Positions 49,926 through 58,503 of a stretch of 64,000 nt of DNA are shown here, in pieces. Below the pieces are notes generated by a model that did not search any database, had not been told where the DNA came from, and was given only the letters and a program-made list of their open reading frames with translations. Both the position numbers and the translations under genes were made by a program. Source of the DNA: BRHc4a sp049323755 (GTDB taxonomy: Bacteria > Bacillota > Desulfotomaculia > Desulfotomaculales > Desulfocucumaceae); the NCBI GenBank assembly GCA_049323755.1, contig JBMOPE010000041.1, forward strand, positions 248,001-312,000, in the 5' to 3' direction. How positions within the stretch are numbered: position 1 is the first letter of the stretch; the number at the start of each line of letters is the position of its first letter.

Positions 49926-50672
49926 TCACCTGACAAGTTTAACACTGGTCGCTATCAGGCCCTTATCACCCTTTCGGTAAGATACCTGCACGAACCCTCC
50001 CACAGCGCCGGCCAGCGTCTGGCCATGGCCGTTCTTTGCGTAGACGGCTACCTTGCTGCCGTCGGCAGCAAGGCAATATCCCCTGACCGTTCCCGGCCTT
50101 GACTCCCTTGCTTCAAGCACCATAAAGGCGCCTGTTTGAAGATCGCCTTCTTCCGAAACGGCCGCAGCAGCATGTTCGAAGGCTTTGCCGGAGTATGCCG
50201 GGGTATTGCTACTGGTTTTCCCGTTTTCCCGGGCCGGAATCTTATAATCCTGATTACCTGAGCCCAGAATTTCACGCACGTATCTTTCAGCGTCATCAAT
50301 TTTCCCAGCGTTCACCATCGCCGTTATAAAGCCCAACAAGGCCACCAGGCCGTTGTGATCGGCTTTTTCCCTCTCCAGCTCGGCCTCTGCGATGGCCAGA
50401 TTGACCCGGGCATCCTGGAATTGATCTTTCAGCTTCCGGTACTCCCCGTCAGACTCCAGGCGCCGCAAAACCTCGGCCTTCCTGGTGTCCTCGTTGGGGA
50501 ATGCCGACTGGCCGTTTTTTCTTTCCGAAGCCACCTGCCCGGAAGTGAGCACCTCGCATTTCCTGATCGCCTCAAAGGTGTCGTGATACATCTGCCGCGC
50601 TTCGGCGAGGCTGATAACCAGGTTTTCAATCCGCTCCCCGCTTCGGGCCAGATCCTGGGCAAGTTTGAACAC
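49926..50672 (-). CDS. unknown coiled-coil protein with C-terminal beta domain
   Basis: A 248-residue protein, not recognised. The N-terminal ~130 residues are coiled coil (FQDARVNLAIAEAELEREKADHN). The last ~65 (GAFMVLEARESRPGTVRGYCLAADGSKVAVYAKNGHGQTLAGAVGGFVQVSYRKGDKGLIATSVKLV region) look like a small OB- or SH3-like beta barrel. GTG at 50672 after GAAGGAGGG. Between the toxin pair and a small membrane protein. Confidence 0.65.
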   Translation of the reverse strand: MFKLAQDLARSGERIENLVISLAEARQMYHDTFEAIRKCEVLTSGQVASERKNGQSAFPNEDTRKAEVLRRLESDGEYRKLKDQFQDARVNLAIAEAELEREKADHNGLVALLGFITAMVNAGKIDDAERYVREILGSGNQDYKIPARENGKTSSNTPAYSGKAFEHAAAAVSEEGDLQTGAFMVLEARESRPGTVRGYCLAADGSKVAVYAKNGHGQTLAGAVGGFVQVSYRKGDKGLIATSVKLVR

Positions 50673-50778
50673 GCTTATCCCTCCTTCAGCCTGCCGTAAC
50701 TGGCAACGGCCCTTCAAGTACCAATACCGCTCTCACACTCCGGCAGTGAGGCATTTTGTTGCCGAAACCTTAGGCCAG

Positions 50779-51135
50779 CTATACCGCTTTTCCCTTGTAG
50801 CGGACAGACCACCGGTTGATATGGCTATTCCCGGACGTCTTGAGCTTCCCGCCTGCCTTCTCCAGGAGAAAGCCAAGCAGGTTGATGCATTCCAGCGGTA
50901 CCATGAGAAGGGCTATAATCAGCCCGGCAAAGGCTGACAGCAAGCTCATCCATGGGTTTCGCCACCTCCACCGTCCTGTTTGGTAGAGGACTGTCTCGAA
51001 TATGCCGACCCCGGCTCTCCTGACCGCCGCAAACCTTCGGCCAATCCCTTCCAGAACCACTGCCGCGGAAAAGCAAACCAAGCTTTTCCGGAAGTCAGCA
51101 TCTCTCACAAAAGTCTTTACAAAAAGCAATGCCAC
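50779..51135 (-). CDS. unknown small membrane protein
   Basis: About 118 residues. N-terminal amphipathic part (ALLFVKTFVRDADFRKSLVCFSAAVVLEGIGRRF region), then one strong helix (PWMSLLSAFAGLIIALLMVPLECINLLGFLL) and a basic tail. GTG at 51135 follows a hairpin leader (E); GTG at 51177 is an alternative. Not recognised. Confidence 0.5.
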   Translation of the reverse strand: MALLFVKTFVRDADFRKSLVCFSAAVVLEGIGRRFAAVRRAGVGIFETVLYQTGRWRWRNPWMSLLSAFAGLIIALLMVPLECINLLGFLLEKAGGKLKTSGNSHINRWSVRYKGKAV

Positions 51136-51182
51136 TATATGAAGCGCAGGGCCCCGGCAGGCCCCCGCTCCAGTCACCTCCC
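51136..51182 (-). promoter_or_regulatory. possible SD-hairpin-start leader E
   Basis: GGGAGGTG (51182-51175), ACTGG, then an imperfect 27-nt hairpin 51169-51143 (AGCG..CGCT outside, GGGCC/GGCCC inside), then TCATATA and GTG. Gap 39 nt, or 12 nt without the hairpin. Weaker than leaders A-D. Confidence 0.35.
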
Positions 51183-51303
51183 GTAACTGGTTTTCGGTGG
51201 GCCCGCCGGCAGCCTTTTTCCTTGCAACAACAAATCCCCCGGGTTACGGGGGACTTAGTGTATCTCAACGGTACCGGCTCTCGCCAGCACCGGGGTTTTA
51301 AAC

Positions 51304-51620
51304 AAAAAGGCGGCCTTCTCCGATATATTAAGAAAGTCGCCTTAATTTCAAGTTTATGGGGGGCGAGGTATTACTACGCCCATATATTTTTTGTTGCGTT
51401 GCACCGCTAACCCTGCCCCTTGAAGGGGCAGTATATGCCTCCCGGATGGGAGGAAAAGTGTTGCTGCATCTTTAAAGACTGCAACCCTGCCTGTGAAACA
51501 GGTAGCATGGTCCGCTCGGATGGTCGGTAGAATAAGCGCCACACACATTACAATCCATGCATGTAGCCCTGCTCCTGGAAGGAGCATTTGTCTCTCGGGC
51601 GAGAGGGAACATTAAACCTT
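51304..51620 (-). ncRNA. structured RNA with three repeated double-hairpin modules
   Basis: Read 5-prime to 3-prime on the minus strand from a promoter at 51656-51628. Module 1: CTCTCGCCCGAGAG, ACAAAT, GCTCCTTCCAGGAGC, AGGGCTAC. Module 2: CCGACCATCCGAGCGG, ACCATGCTA, CCTGTTTCACAGG, CAGGGTTGC. Module 3: CCTCCCATCCGGGAGG, CATATAC, TGCCCCTTCAAGGGGCA, GGGTTAG. Each module is a stem with a CATCC-like loop, a short linker, a second stem and a conserved AGGG(C/T)T(A/G) tail. A fourth stem (GGGCG..CGCCC) and an intrinsic terminator (AAGGCG..CGCCTTTTT, 51343-51304) end it. No long reading frame. No known riboswitch matched by eye. Confidence 0.7.
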
Positions 51621-51627
51621 ATAGTAA

Positions 51628-51656
51628 TAATAACCAGGACATAAAATAAATGTCAA
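51628..51656 (-). promoter_or_regulatory. promoter of the structured RNA
   Basis: Minus strand: TTGACA (51656-51651), 17-bp spacer ending TGG, then TTATTA (51633-51628) as an extended -10. Predicted start near 51620, just before the first hairpin. Confidence 0.72.
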
Positions 51657-51724
51657 TATATTTTTATCGTTTCAATAATTTCTGCATTTTGCAATACAAA
51701 TTGGTTTTTATGCAATATATACTA

Positions 51725-51753
51725 TTGACAATATACTCTTAATTGGTTATCAT
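51725..51753 (+). promoter_or_regulatory. divergent promoter on the + strand
   Basis: TTGACA (51725-51730), 17-bp spacer, TATCAT (51748-51753). It drives the small gene pair at 51784-52301, back to back with the RNA promoter about 70 bp away. Confidence 0.75.
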
Positions 51754-51783
51754 TTACATGGAAAAAGGAGGAGTGTATGACCG

Positions 51784-52140
51784 ATGTCTTCCAGTGAACT
51801 AAAAACAAGAACAACACATAGCATAAGGATTTTTCACCGGTTGGTTGAGATTTGTGAACACACTGGATTACCTTTAAGTAACATCATAGAAAGCTGCCTT
51901 GTTCATTTTGCAGCCTTAAACGATCAAGACAGAATTAAATTTTTAGTCGAGAATGACCCTGATAAGGCAGATTTATCGTCGTTTAGCTACCCAGAATTTA
52001 ATTATGCTGACAAGGCCCAAAATGTAGCAAGGGAGCATTTCGGGGACAAGCCTTTAGGCAGGATCAGTACTAAAGCGCTAATTGCCATTGGCTTAGCTAT
52101 ATTGGTAGGGCTATTTTTTTCTTTTAAGAAAAAAGAATAA
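51784..52140 (+). CDS. unknown RHH-like protein with C-terminal membrane anchor
   Basis: A 118-residue protein. The N-terminal part (KTRTTHSIRIFHRLVEICEHTGLPLSNIIESCLVHFAAL region) resembles a ribbon-helix-helix fold; the C-terminal end is one helix (LIAIGLAILVGLFFSFKKK). A membrane-tethered DNA-binding protein is possible. An ATG at 51777 with better ribosome spacing opens a six-codon reading frame (ends 51797) that overlaps this start, perhaps for coupling. Confidence 0.6.
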   Translation: MSSSELKTRTTHSIRIFHRLVEICEHTGLPLSNIIESCLVHFAALNDQDRIKFLVENDPDKADLSSFSYPEFNYADKAQNVAREHFGDKPLGRISTKALIAIGLAILVGLFFSFKKKE

Positions 52141-52163
52141 AATTTTTGAAAGGAGGTGTTAAC

Positions 52164-52301
52164 ATGAACCGAAATCTGGGAGTCGTTTACGCTCCCGGCA
52201 AAGGAGTAAAAGTGCCCCTCTTGGGTATACTTGCTGTTCTAGGACTTGTAGCCAGCTGGCTATCCAGGAAAAACGACAAGAGCAACCCCCCCTGGCTATA
52301 G
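52164..52301 (+). CDS. 45-residue membrane peptide
   Basis: ATG at 52164 after AAAGGAGGTG. Sequence begins MNRNLGVVYAPGKGVKVPLL, then a helix (GILAVLGLVASWL) and a basic tail ending NPPWL. It follows the RHH-like gene by 23 bp and precedes a terminator. Function unknown. Confidence 0.6.
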   Translation: MNRNLGVVYAPGKGVKVPLLGILAVLGLVASWLSRKNDKSNPPWL

Positions 52302-52322
52302 GTTTAGGCTGCTCTTGAATGG

Positions 52323-52346
52323 GTGGAAGGACCGTACTCCTTCCAC
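52323..52346 (+). terminator. intrinsic terminator of the + strand pair
   Basis: GTGGAAGGA and TCCTTCCAC, nine perfect pairs around six bases, followed by TTATTCATTTT. Confidence 0.7.
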
Positions 52347-52502
52347 TTATTCATTTTATAACGCTTTTTATTATACCATAAATGTAGAATATTTCCTTCC
52401 AGGTTCCAAAAAAATTATTTCAAAATCAAAGAGTTCATAATGCCGATCATACGACCCCCTAGACGGCCTCATCTTTTATTAATATTTACTTTAATTTTGT
52501 AC

Positions 52503-53426
52503 TCACCCGAAAGTCTTTATAGACTTGATATATTTATCATAACGAGTCTCCTTCCGGGCCTCCTCCAAATTTTTTATTCCTTTCTCCAACCAGCTGTCAA
52601 TAATACCTTCAACGTAGTAGAGATTCTTTTTCCCGTTTAGGACAGACTTGTTCAGGGCATATTCAATCATTTCCGATGGGAAAAGGCAAGCCCACCGGCC
52701 TACGAATTCCACTTCCACCTGCGACCCTTCGAATCCGGCAGACTTTAAAAGCGACTGGACTGTTTGCAGATCTTGACTGGTAGAATCAGCATTTTTACCC
52801 TGTTCAAGGGAATCATCGGAATAATCCACAGAATCCACAGAGCGGCACCTACCGCATCCCGCGCGCGCGTTAATATCTATATCATGATGACTGGATGGAT
52901 GACTGGTTGCTATACCGTATTGTTCTTTTAGTATTGTTATATCAGTATTGTTTATGGCTCTCCCTGACCCTACCCCGGTTCCGCGTGAACCCACCCCGGT
53001 TCCCTCTGACCCCACCCCCCCTGTCAATTCGTTGCAGGGTAGGGTCTGTACGACCCTACCCCCGAGCTGAGCTACTTCCTTTTTTAACTCTTCAGGCGGG
53101 TCGCAGAGTACAAAGGCGTTTGAGATATACTCACCGGATTCCTTACGCCTCAGTATTTTCTGCAGCCACCCCTCATCCACCAGTTCGCTTACCGCTCTTT
53201 TTGCCGTAGCCCTGCTTATTCCGCAGGCATCGGCTATGGTTTTCAATGATGGCCAGGCCATCCGGTCCCTGTTGGCGCACTGGGACAGGTATAGCCTTAC
53301 CAGCTTGGCGTGGGCGCTAAGGTTTGATTTGAACACCGAGTTATAATCCCAGAACCAGTTTTTCCTGCGCCCATCCTTCAGGGTAACGTCATTTTCACCT
53401 GCCGGGTTATACAGCTTTTCCTTCAT
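52503..53426 (-). CDS. DnaD-like replication/HTH protein
   Basis: A 307-residue protein. N-terminal winged HTH (NLSAHAKLVRLYLSQCANRDRMAWPSLKTIADACGISRATAKRAVSELVDEGWL region) as in plasmid replication initiators; C-terminal helical segment (FVGRWACLFPSEMIEYALNKSVLNGKKNLYYVEGIIDSWLEKGI region) of DnaD/DnaB_2 type. The middle is low complexity with GVGSEGTGVGSRGTGVGS repeats. GGGAGGG precedes the ATG. It likely loads helicase on the mobile element. Confidence 0.75.
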   Translation of the reverse strand: MKEKLYNPAGENDVTLKDGRRKNWFWDYNSVFKSNLSAHAKLVRLYLSQCANRDRMAWPSLKTIADACGISRATAKRAVSELVDEGWLQKILRRKESGEYISNAFVLCDPPEELKKEVAQLGGRVVQTLPCNELTGGVGSEGTGVGSRGTGVGSGRAINNTDITILKEQYGIATSHPSSHHDIDINARAGCGRCRSVDSVDYSDDSLEQGKNADSTSQDLQTVQSLLKSAGFEGSQVEVEFVGRWACLFPSEMIEYALNKSVLNGKKNLYYVEGIIDSWLEKGIKNLEEARKETRYDKYIKSIKTFG

Positions 53427-53511
53427 GGAATTAGTACCCTCCCTTCAGGGATGGCCCTGGCCAAGCGGTGTCAGGCCATTATCACGGAAAGCTAGAATCT
53501 ACCCCAAGTAT

Positions 53512-54012
53512 TTAAACCGCCCTCAAACAGTCCTTGATGACTGCAACCCTCAGGTCCTCCCAGAAAACTGATACTGAACCCTTTTCAAGAGATACTTTTC
53601 CGGGGTCCATCATGACCGCCAGGCAGGGCCCCTGCGGGGCCGGCGGGACCAGGGCCACCGGGAAAACAGCTCCGTTTGGAAAGATCGCACTGCCCTTTTC
53701 GTACCGCCCACCTGCTTCTTTGAGTCTGGCGGCAAGCCACCCCACGGCGGCCGTACGCCAAAAATGATCAGCGCCCAGGGGAGGTGAAGCGCCGGCGGGC
53801 AGCCACAGCACCGTGTCCCCTGCCCGGGCCCGGTAAACCATGCCGGCGCCCCTGAGCTTTGCCAGCAGCAGCCTGCTCCTGCGGAACAACAGTGCCAGCG
53901 CCCCGTCCGGCGCGCCGCCGCACGACTCTATAAATTCCAGCAGGGCCAGGGCGTGCTGGGAGGTGACAATCCCCGGACGGGCGCGGGTGATATCTACGTA
54001 AACATAACTCAT
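53512..54012 (-). CDS. possible replication-relaxation-like protein
   Basis: A 166-residue GC-rich gene. An HTH-like N-terminal part (VTSQHALALLEFIESCGGAPDGALALLF region) precedes a beta-rich part (GYRARAGDTVLWLPAG, RTAAVGWLAARLKEAGGRYEKGSAIFPNGAVFPVALV region). Plan and neighbours resemble replication-relaxation proteins of Gram-positive conjugative elements; weakly supported. Confidence 0.45.
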   Translation of the reverse strand: MSYVYVDITRARPGIVTSQHALALLEFIESCGGAPDGALALLFRRSRLLLAKLRGAGMVYRARAGDTVLWLPAGASPPLGADHFWRTAAVGWLAARLKEAGGRYEKGSAIFPNGAVFPVALVPPAPQGPCLAVMMDPGKVSLEKGSVSVFWEDLRVAVIKDCLRAV

Positions 54013-54022
54013 GGCTGGCCCC

Positions 54023-54808
54023 CTACGCCATGGTGCCGCGCAGCCTCAGGCTGAGCTTGTTCTTTTCCCGGCTGAAATTGGTCACCATGCAGGTAACCCG
54101 GTCCCCCCTGCCCAGGTTTCCCCTCAGGGGAGGCGGGGTGAGGCCGACAAGTCCGGGCACACCCACCATTTCTATCATGACAAACCTTGACTCGACCCGT
54201 ACAACTATCCCGGCCACACAGTCCCCCCGGCGGAACTCCGGGGCCCTTTCCCAGGGGCTGGCCCCGTCCACCATGGTCACCAGGATAATATCCTTATCCC
54301 TGTCCAGCGCGCTAACCCTGACGCTTACCTGCCGGCCGGGCTCGAAAAGCTCGTTAAGCCTTAAAGCCCTGCTTCTGGTGGCATTGGCCCGGGGCACATC
54401 CACCAACACCCCGCCCCCTATGTCCAAAGTGAGTCTTTTCGGGGTAACCACCCTGATCACCGCATCCAGTTCCTGGCCCACCTTCAGGTGCTTCAACAGC
54501 TCCTCCCTGGTGTCCGCCACGGCCTCCCGCCGGCTGCAAACCACTATACCTGCTTTCTTGTCAACTCCTTTGACCTTGACAAACACCTTTTGCCCGGTAA
54601 ATTTCTGCATAAGTTCATGGCTTCCCAGGCCGGTCTCCGACGAAGGCACCAGCCCCCGGGCCACCTCCAGGTCCAACTCCCAGACGGGCGTGTTATTTTC
54701 CCAGGTAACCCGCGTAATACGGGCCTCGATGGGATATTCCTTTTGCATGGCGTCATAGATCCTGTCCCACGTTCCTCCCCGGTATTCCAGTCCCTCCGGT
54801 CTGAGCAT
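54023..54808 (-). CDS. S1 RNA-binding domain protein
   Basis: A 261-residue protein with about three S1-type OB repeats: PIEARITRVTWENNTPVWELDLE; GQELDAVIRVVTPKRLTLDIGGGVLVDVP; GDCVAGIVVRVESRFVMIEMVGVPGLVGLTP. Each starts with a G(D/Q)xxxxxV pattern. Single-stranded RNA or DNA binding in the mobile element is likely. Ends 11 bp above the preceding gene. Confidence 0.8.
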   Translation of the reverse strand: MLRPEGLEYRGGTWDRIYDAMQKEYPIEARITRVTWENNTPVWELDLEVARGLVPSSETGLGSHELMQKFTGQKVFVKVKGVDKKAGIVVCSRREAVADTREELLKHLKVGQELDAVIRVVTPKRLTLDIGGGVLVDVPRANATRSRALRLNELFEPGRQVSVRVSALDRDKDIILVTMVDGASPWERAPEFRRGDCVAGIVVRVESRFVMIEMVGVPGLVGLTPPPLRGNLGRGDRVTCMVTNFSREKNKLSLRLRGTMA

Positions 54809-54847
54809 GTTAACAACCCCCAGTCAGGATTAAAGTTTTTCGGTAAT

Positions 54848-55348
54848 TCACATCACAAGCAATATTGTTCCGGCCAGGAAGCCGGCGGTCAAAAGCCACT
54901 CAAGGGGCGATCCGGTCTCCAGTTTCCCCCGGTAGAGTCTCTCCCGCCACTTTTGAGGAATAAACCATATGTAGCGCCAGGGCCTTACCCCGCTTTTAGT
55001 GGGCGCGTCCAGCGCGATGTGCGAGGCCCCGCCGGTTACAGCCCCCCAAAAAGGGGCGGCTGAGCAGCCTAAAAGCAGCCAGATCACGGCAAGGGGTAGG
55101 GCTGCCAGCAGCACAAACAGGACTGTATGGGTGGGGCTGTCCCGGTGGCCCCACCGCTCCTCAAGGTACAGGCTAACCGGCCGGCACAGCCGCCCCGCCA
55201 TGCTGCCCGGGTGATCTACGTCCGGCAGCAATCCCGCCACACAGCCGGCAGCGGCACCCCAAATCACTCCGGAAGCGCCTCCTCCGCAGGCGGTTCCGGA
55301 CAGGCTGCCCAGGAACAGCCCGGCGGACCCGTGAGTGGTTCCCAGCAA
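54848..55348 (-). CDS. YdjM/metal-dependent hydrolase-like membrane protein
   Basis: A 166-residue membrane protein with the DUF457/YdjM pattern: GTTHGSAGLFLGSL, LLPDVDHPGSMAGR, HRDSPTHTVLFVLLA, GASHIALDAPTKSGVRPW. These metal-type motifs (HxxxG, DxDHPxS, HRxxTHS, HxxLD) are in order. TTG at 55348 has GGGGGTG upstream. Other members are membrane enzymes of unclear activity, often on mobile DNA. Confidence 0.83.
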   Translation of the reverse strand: MLGTTHGSAGLFLGSLSGTACGGGASGVIWGAAAGCVAGLLPDVDHPGSMAGRLCRPVSLYLEERWGHRDSPTHTVLFVLLAALPLAVIWLLLGCSAAPFWGAVTGGASHIALDAPTKSGVRPWRYIWFIPQKWRERLYRGKLETGSPLEWLLTAGFLAGTILLVM

Positions 55349-55396
55349 CTGATTCACCCCCAGCTGGAAAAATACGAATGAATTCAAGAAATGTTT

Positions 55397-57400
55397 TCAG
55401 TTCTGATTGAAGAGCTCCATCACGTCCACCCCGGGCTCCCTGTTCCCGGCTCTCGGCTGCTTGCGCCTTGGTTCCGGATCGCCAGCATCCGCCTGTGGAA
55501 TGGGCGGGGTTGGCACCTGCCGGGGCACCTGGGGTGCGAAGTCAGCCACCGTTCTCGGATCCCGGCAAAGCTCCCGGAACTCCCTCATTTCCGAGAAAGC
55601 CAGGGTTTGCAGGTACAGCGGCCGGCACGTGGGGATCCTGGCCACCGCCTGGAAAAAGGGCATCTCCAGAAACTGCCAGTCTTCCATAAGCGGCATGTCC
55701 TTTATCGACTCGGATCTTTTGGTCATTTCAAAGGCCGACCTCACGGGATGAGTAACGTCCCTGCGCTGGGATATTTCCTTCACCCTGGCCTTGCCGAGCA
55801 TTGAGGAAAAGTACCTGGCAGTTTTCATGTCGTTGACCCGCAGGGCCATCCTGACGTCCATGTTGCCCAGTATGGTTTCGGCGTCGGCAGCTCCGTATAA
55901 GCCGGCCAACTGGGTCAGCGACTGCAGGATGCAGATGTAGTTGATGCCCAGCCCGCGGTCAAAGGACACCCGGCTGTTAAAGTCGGGGATCCGCCCGATG
56001 TTGGCGAACTCATCTAATATAAAGCGGACCGGCACAGGCAGCCGGTTGTGATTCTCCTCGGCATGGTCAACCAGGCGCTTGAAAAGTAAAAAATAAAACG
56101 CCGTCAGCAGCGGCTTGAGGTCTCCCTGGGTGGGCAGGATGACAAACAGGGCGGTTTTTTCCCCGGCCACACTGACCAGGTCAATGTCGTGCCCCGCCGT
56201 GACCGCCGCCAGCGGGCCGTCGGTCATCACCGCCACCTTGTTGGCCACGCCGGTGGCAAAGTTGTTGAACATGCCCTTGCTGGACTCCCACTTCTCGTAA
56301 AAAAAGGTGGGCAGTCGCCCGGAGCGGAATTCCCTTTCAAATTCGCCGGCCAGGGCCTCCACCGGCCAGGCCAGAAGGGACAGCACCGTCCTCATGTGCC
56401 TCCAGACATCGGCAAAATCCGCATTGTAGCTGGTCAGGCCCACCAGCGAGGTAAAAAGGTTGGACTCGCCCCCGGCGAAAAAGGGGTTCTCCTTCCCGGA
56501 GCAGTTGATCATGGCCTCGCACACCCGGCGGAACTCCGCGTCATCCCGGGCCTCGCACAGGGGGTTCCAGAGGTGTGAACCCTGGGCGGGGTTTTTGAAG
56601 TTCAACACGAGCACCCTGTAGCCCCGCCCTTTCAGCCACTCGGCTATGCCCGGCTCATACTCGCTCCCGGCGTTCCACTTGCCGGCCACCAGTTCCCCCT
56701 TCGGGTCCGAAATGACCATGGACCAGCCCTCGTGGGCCGCGCTGATGATGTTGGGCAGCACAAAGCCGAAGGTCTTGCCGCTGCCGGAGGTGCCGAAGGC
56801 GGCGGTGTGCGCCGCCATACCGCTTTTACCCACCGGAACACGGACGATGCGGCCCTCAAGCCTGCCCAGCACGATGCCACCCCCGAACCTGCCGGGCCTG
56901 GGCGGGCCAAACTCGCAAACCGAAGCAATGTTGCTGTCATCGGCCCAGCCGCCCCTGACAGCCGGCCGACCCTGCACCACGCTTCCGCCGTGCTGCTTCG
57001 CCCCGATGTCCATGCGCCTCCCCGCGGCCAGGACCATCGCCAGCCCCGTCAGGGACCCAGCAAGAAGGCCGACCCTGGCAACCCGGTCGGCCGGGGCGGC
57101 CTCGCCGGCCCTCACCCACATGACAACATCGGGACGGATAACACGGCCCCTGTTCCGGTCCCTTACGGTGAAGGCCGACCATGACCCCCAGGCCAGCGCC
57201 GCCGCCATGAGGACAACACAGGCGGCGGCAGGGGTCCCCCTCCCCGACCTGGCCCCCAGCCAACCGGCCAGCAGGGCCAGGACAAGCACCGGCAGCAGCA
57301 GCGGGTACACCGGGCCCACCGCTGCGGCTATGCCGAAAGTGGCAACCATCCACGGGACAGCCCTGTTTTTTCTAAAAAACTGCTTCAGCTGACTGAACAC
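55397..57400 (-). CDS. VirD4/TraG-type type IV coupling ATPase
   Basis: A 667-residue coupling protein. Two or three N-terminal helices (~15-75, ~108-126) precede the ATPase: Walker A FGTSGSGKTFGF (~202-213), DPKGELVAGKW, Walker B RFILDEFANIGRIPDF and LQSLTQLAGLYG. It recruits DNA-relaxase complexes to a conjugation channel. GTG at 57400 with GGAGGTG upstream. It marks the region as a conjugative or mobilisable element. Confidence 0.92.
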   Translation of the reverse strand: MFSQLKQFFRKNRAVPWMVATFGIAAAVGPVYPLLLPVLVLALLAGWLGARSGRGTPAAACVVLMAAALAWGSWSAFTVRDRNRGRVIRPDVVMWVRAGEAAPADRVARVGLLAGSLTGLAMVLAAGRRMDIGAKQHGGSVVQGRPAVRGGWADDSNIASVCEFGPPRPGRFGGGIVLGRLEGRIVRVPVGKSGMAAHTAAFGTSGSGKTFGFVLPNIISAAHEGWSMVISDPKGELVAGKWNAGSEYEPGIAEWLKGRGYRVLVLNFKNPAQGSHLWNPLCEARDDAEFRRVCEAMINCSGKENPFFAGGESNLFTSLVGLTSYNADFADVWRHMRTVLSLLAWPVEALAGEFEREFRSGRLPTFFYEKWESSKGMFNNFATGVANKVAVMTDGPLAAVTAGHDIDLVSVAGEKTALFVILPTQGDLKPLLTAFYFLLFKRLVDHAEENHNRLPVPVRFILDEFANIGRIPDFNSRVSFDRGLGINYICILQSLTQLAGLYGAADAETILGNMDVRMALRVNDMKTARYFSSMLGKARVKEISQRRDVTHPVRSAFEMTKRSESIKDMPLMEDWQFLEMPFFQAVARIPTCRPLYLQTLAFSEMREFRELCRDPRTVADFAPQVPRQVPTPPIPQADAGDPEPRRKQPRAGNREPGVDVMELFNQN

Positions 57401-57455
57401 AAAAAGAGCACCTCCGCTGAGTTTTTAAGGGCTGGATCGGGGAAACCACAACCCA

Positions 57456-57896
57456 TCACCTCAACCGCCGCCGGCCGGACGCCTTTCTGCCCGGTGCCAG
57501 CGACCTGAGCGCCGCCAGGTCATCCGGGCCCAGCCTGAGCTCTCGGTTGCGCCCGGTTTTCAAGTCGGAGGCCATGGTCTTGACAATAATCCAGACGGCA
57601 CTGTGCCTGTCCCTGCCGGCCCAGTCCAGGGCCATACCCTTGCGCACCTCCAGAAGGTCGGCCGCCCGGCGGCCCAGGACAACCCGGTCCAGCTCGTACG
57701 GCGGCAGAAATACCAGGACCAGGACCTTGGCCCTGGCCGGGTGGGTAAAGTATGACTCGGGCCTCCAGAACCGGCCGGGATCCAGGTCACGGCATCCGGC
57801 ATCGAACAGAACACCCAGCTTTCTGACCAGCCGGGCAATGCGGCGCGGGCTCTTCAGCAGCCATGCCCTGACGTACAGCTTGCCCCACCTCCTCAC
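57456..57896 (-). CDS. unknown basic protein (146 aa)
   Basis: Not recognised. Basic ends with a core SYFTHPARAKVLVLVFLPPYELDRVVLGRRAADLL and DRHSAVWIIVKTMASDLKTGRNRELRL. GTG at 57896. It overlaps the next gene by 110 bp in another frame, so one of the two ends may be misjudged. Just upstream of the coupling ATPase. Confidence 0.5.
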   Translation of the reverse strand: MRRWGKLYVRAWLLKSPRRIARLVRKLGVLFDAGCRDLDPGRFWRPESYFTHPARAKVLVLVFLPPYELDRVVLGRRAADLLEVRKGMALDWAGRDRHSAVWIIVKTMASDLKTGRNRELRLGPDDLAALRSLAPGRKASGRRRLR

Positions 57897-58104
57897 CCTG
57901 ATTAGGATGACTTTCTCTCCCCTTTGTGGCCAGAATACAGGCTGTGAAAATGGCCCTTTTAAGCACCTCCCTGCTCAGGCCCCGGTATCTTTCCGCCCGG
58001 GCCAGGCGGCAGATGGCTATAATCCTTTTGTTGGCATCAGCTACGGAGGCAGTCCCCTCCAGCAGTTCATTCCGGAGAGAGATAACTTCTTGGTCCACCA
58101 TCAT
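57787..58104 (-). CDS. unknown helical protein (about 105 aa)
   Basis: Not recognised. MMVDQEVISLRNELLEGT and VADANKRIIAICRLARAERYRGLSREVLKRAIFTACILATKGR regions form helices; after residue ~75 the composition changes to Gly/Pro/Cys-rich, where it overlaps the 146-residue gene, so the real end may be earlier (possible frameshift). Confidence 0.45.
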   Translation of the reverse strand: MMVDQEVISLRNELLEGTASVADANKRIIAICRLARAERYRGLSREVLKRAIFTACILATKGRESHPNQGEEVGQAVRQGMAAEEPAPHCPAGQKAGCSVRCRMP

Positions 58105-58215
58105 CACCACACTTCAATCCATTTACCCGCCATAGCACACTTGACCCCGGGAGGCCTTGTCCCCCGGCCAAGGGGCGCCCGGCCCCGCCCCGCGCCAGCC
58201 GGGATTCCGGGTTCT

Positions 58216-58503
58216 TCAAGGTATTTCTTCCCCCCTGCGCGATGCCCGGGCCAGTATGGACCTGCGCACCGCCTCCACGTCCTCCCGCCTGGCCAGTGCC
58301 AAAAGCTCCGTCGCAGCCAGAAAAGCCGCCCTGCTGTATACGGCTAATAGCCGGGTACTGTCCCGTCCCTCGTCGTGCTCAATCTGGCGTTCACACAGCC
58401 TCAAAACCACACCGGTAAAGTCGGTGTGCTCCGCCTTGGCCCTCCGGCTGATGGCCAGAGCCAGGGGCAGCGGAAACCTTATGGTTCTCCTGTCTACAGC
58501 CAT
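58216..58503 (-). CDS. RHH-like accessory protein
   Basis: A 95-residue protein with the start AVDRRTIRFPLPLALAISRRAKAEHTDFTGVVLRLCERQIE, like a ribbon-helix-helix DNA-binding domain, and a helical C-terminal part. GGGGTG lies 5 nt before the ATG at 58503. It is next to the repeat region at 58821-58988, so it may bind there (mobilisation accessory or partition role). Confidence 0.6.
   Translation of the reverse strand: MAVDRRTIRFPLPLALAISRRAKAEHTDFTGVVLRLCERQIEHDEGRDSTRLLAVYSRAAFLAATELLALARREDVEAVRRSILARASRRGEEIP

Noticed and set aside
51361..51605. CRISPR array
   Set aside because: The three units share structure, not sequence-identical repeats, and spacers and cas genes are absent.
51304..51620. 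NiCo or other known riboswitch for the three-module RNA
   Set aside because: AGGGC-type blocks recall the NiCo class, but the overall fold and a metal transporter target are lacking.
56646..57392. 248-residue + strand frame opposite the coupling ATPase
   Set aside because: Ser/Pro-rich shadow of a GC-rich gene; the ATPase motifs lie on the minus strand.
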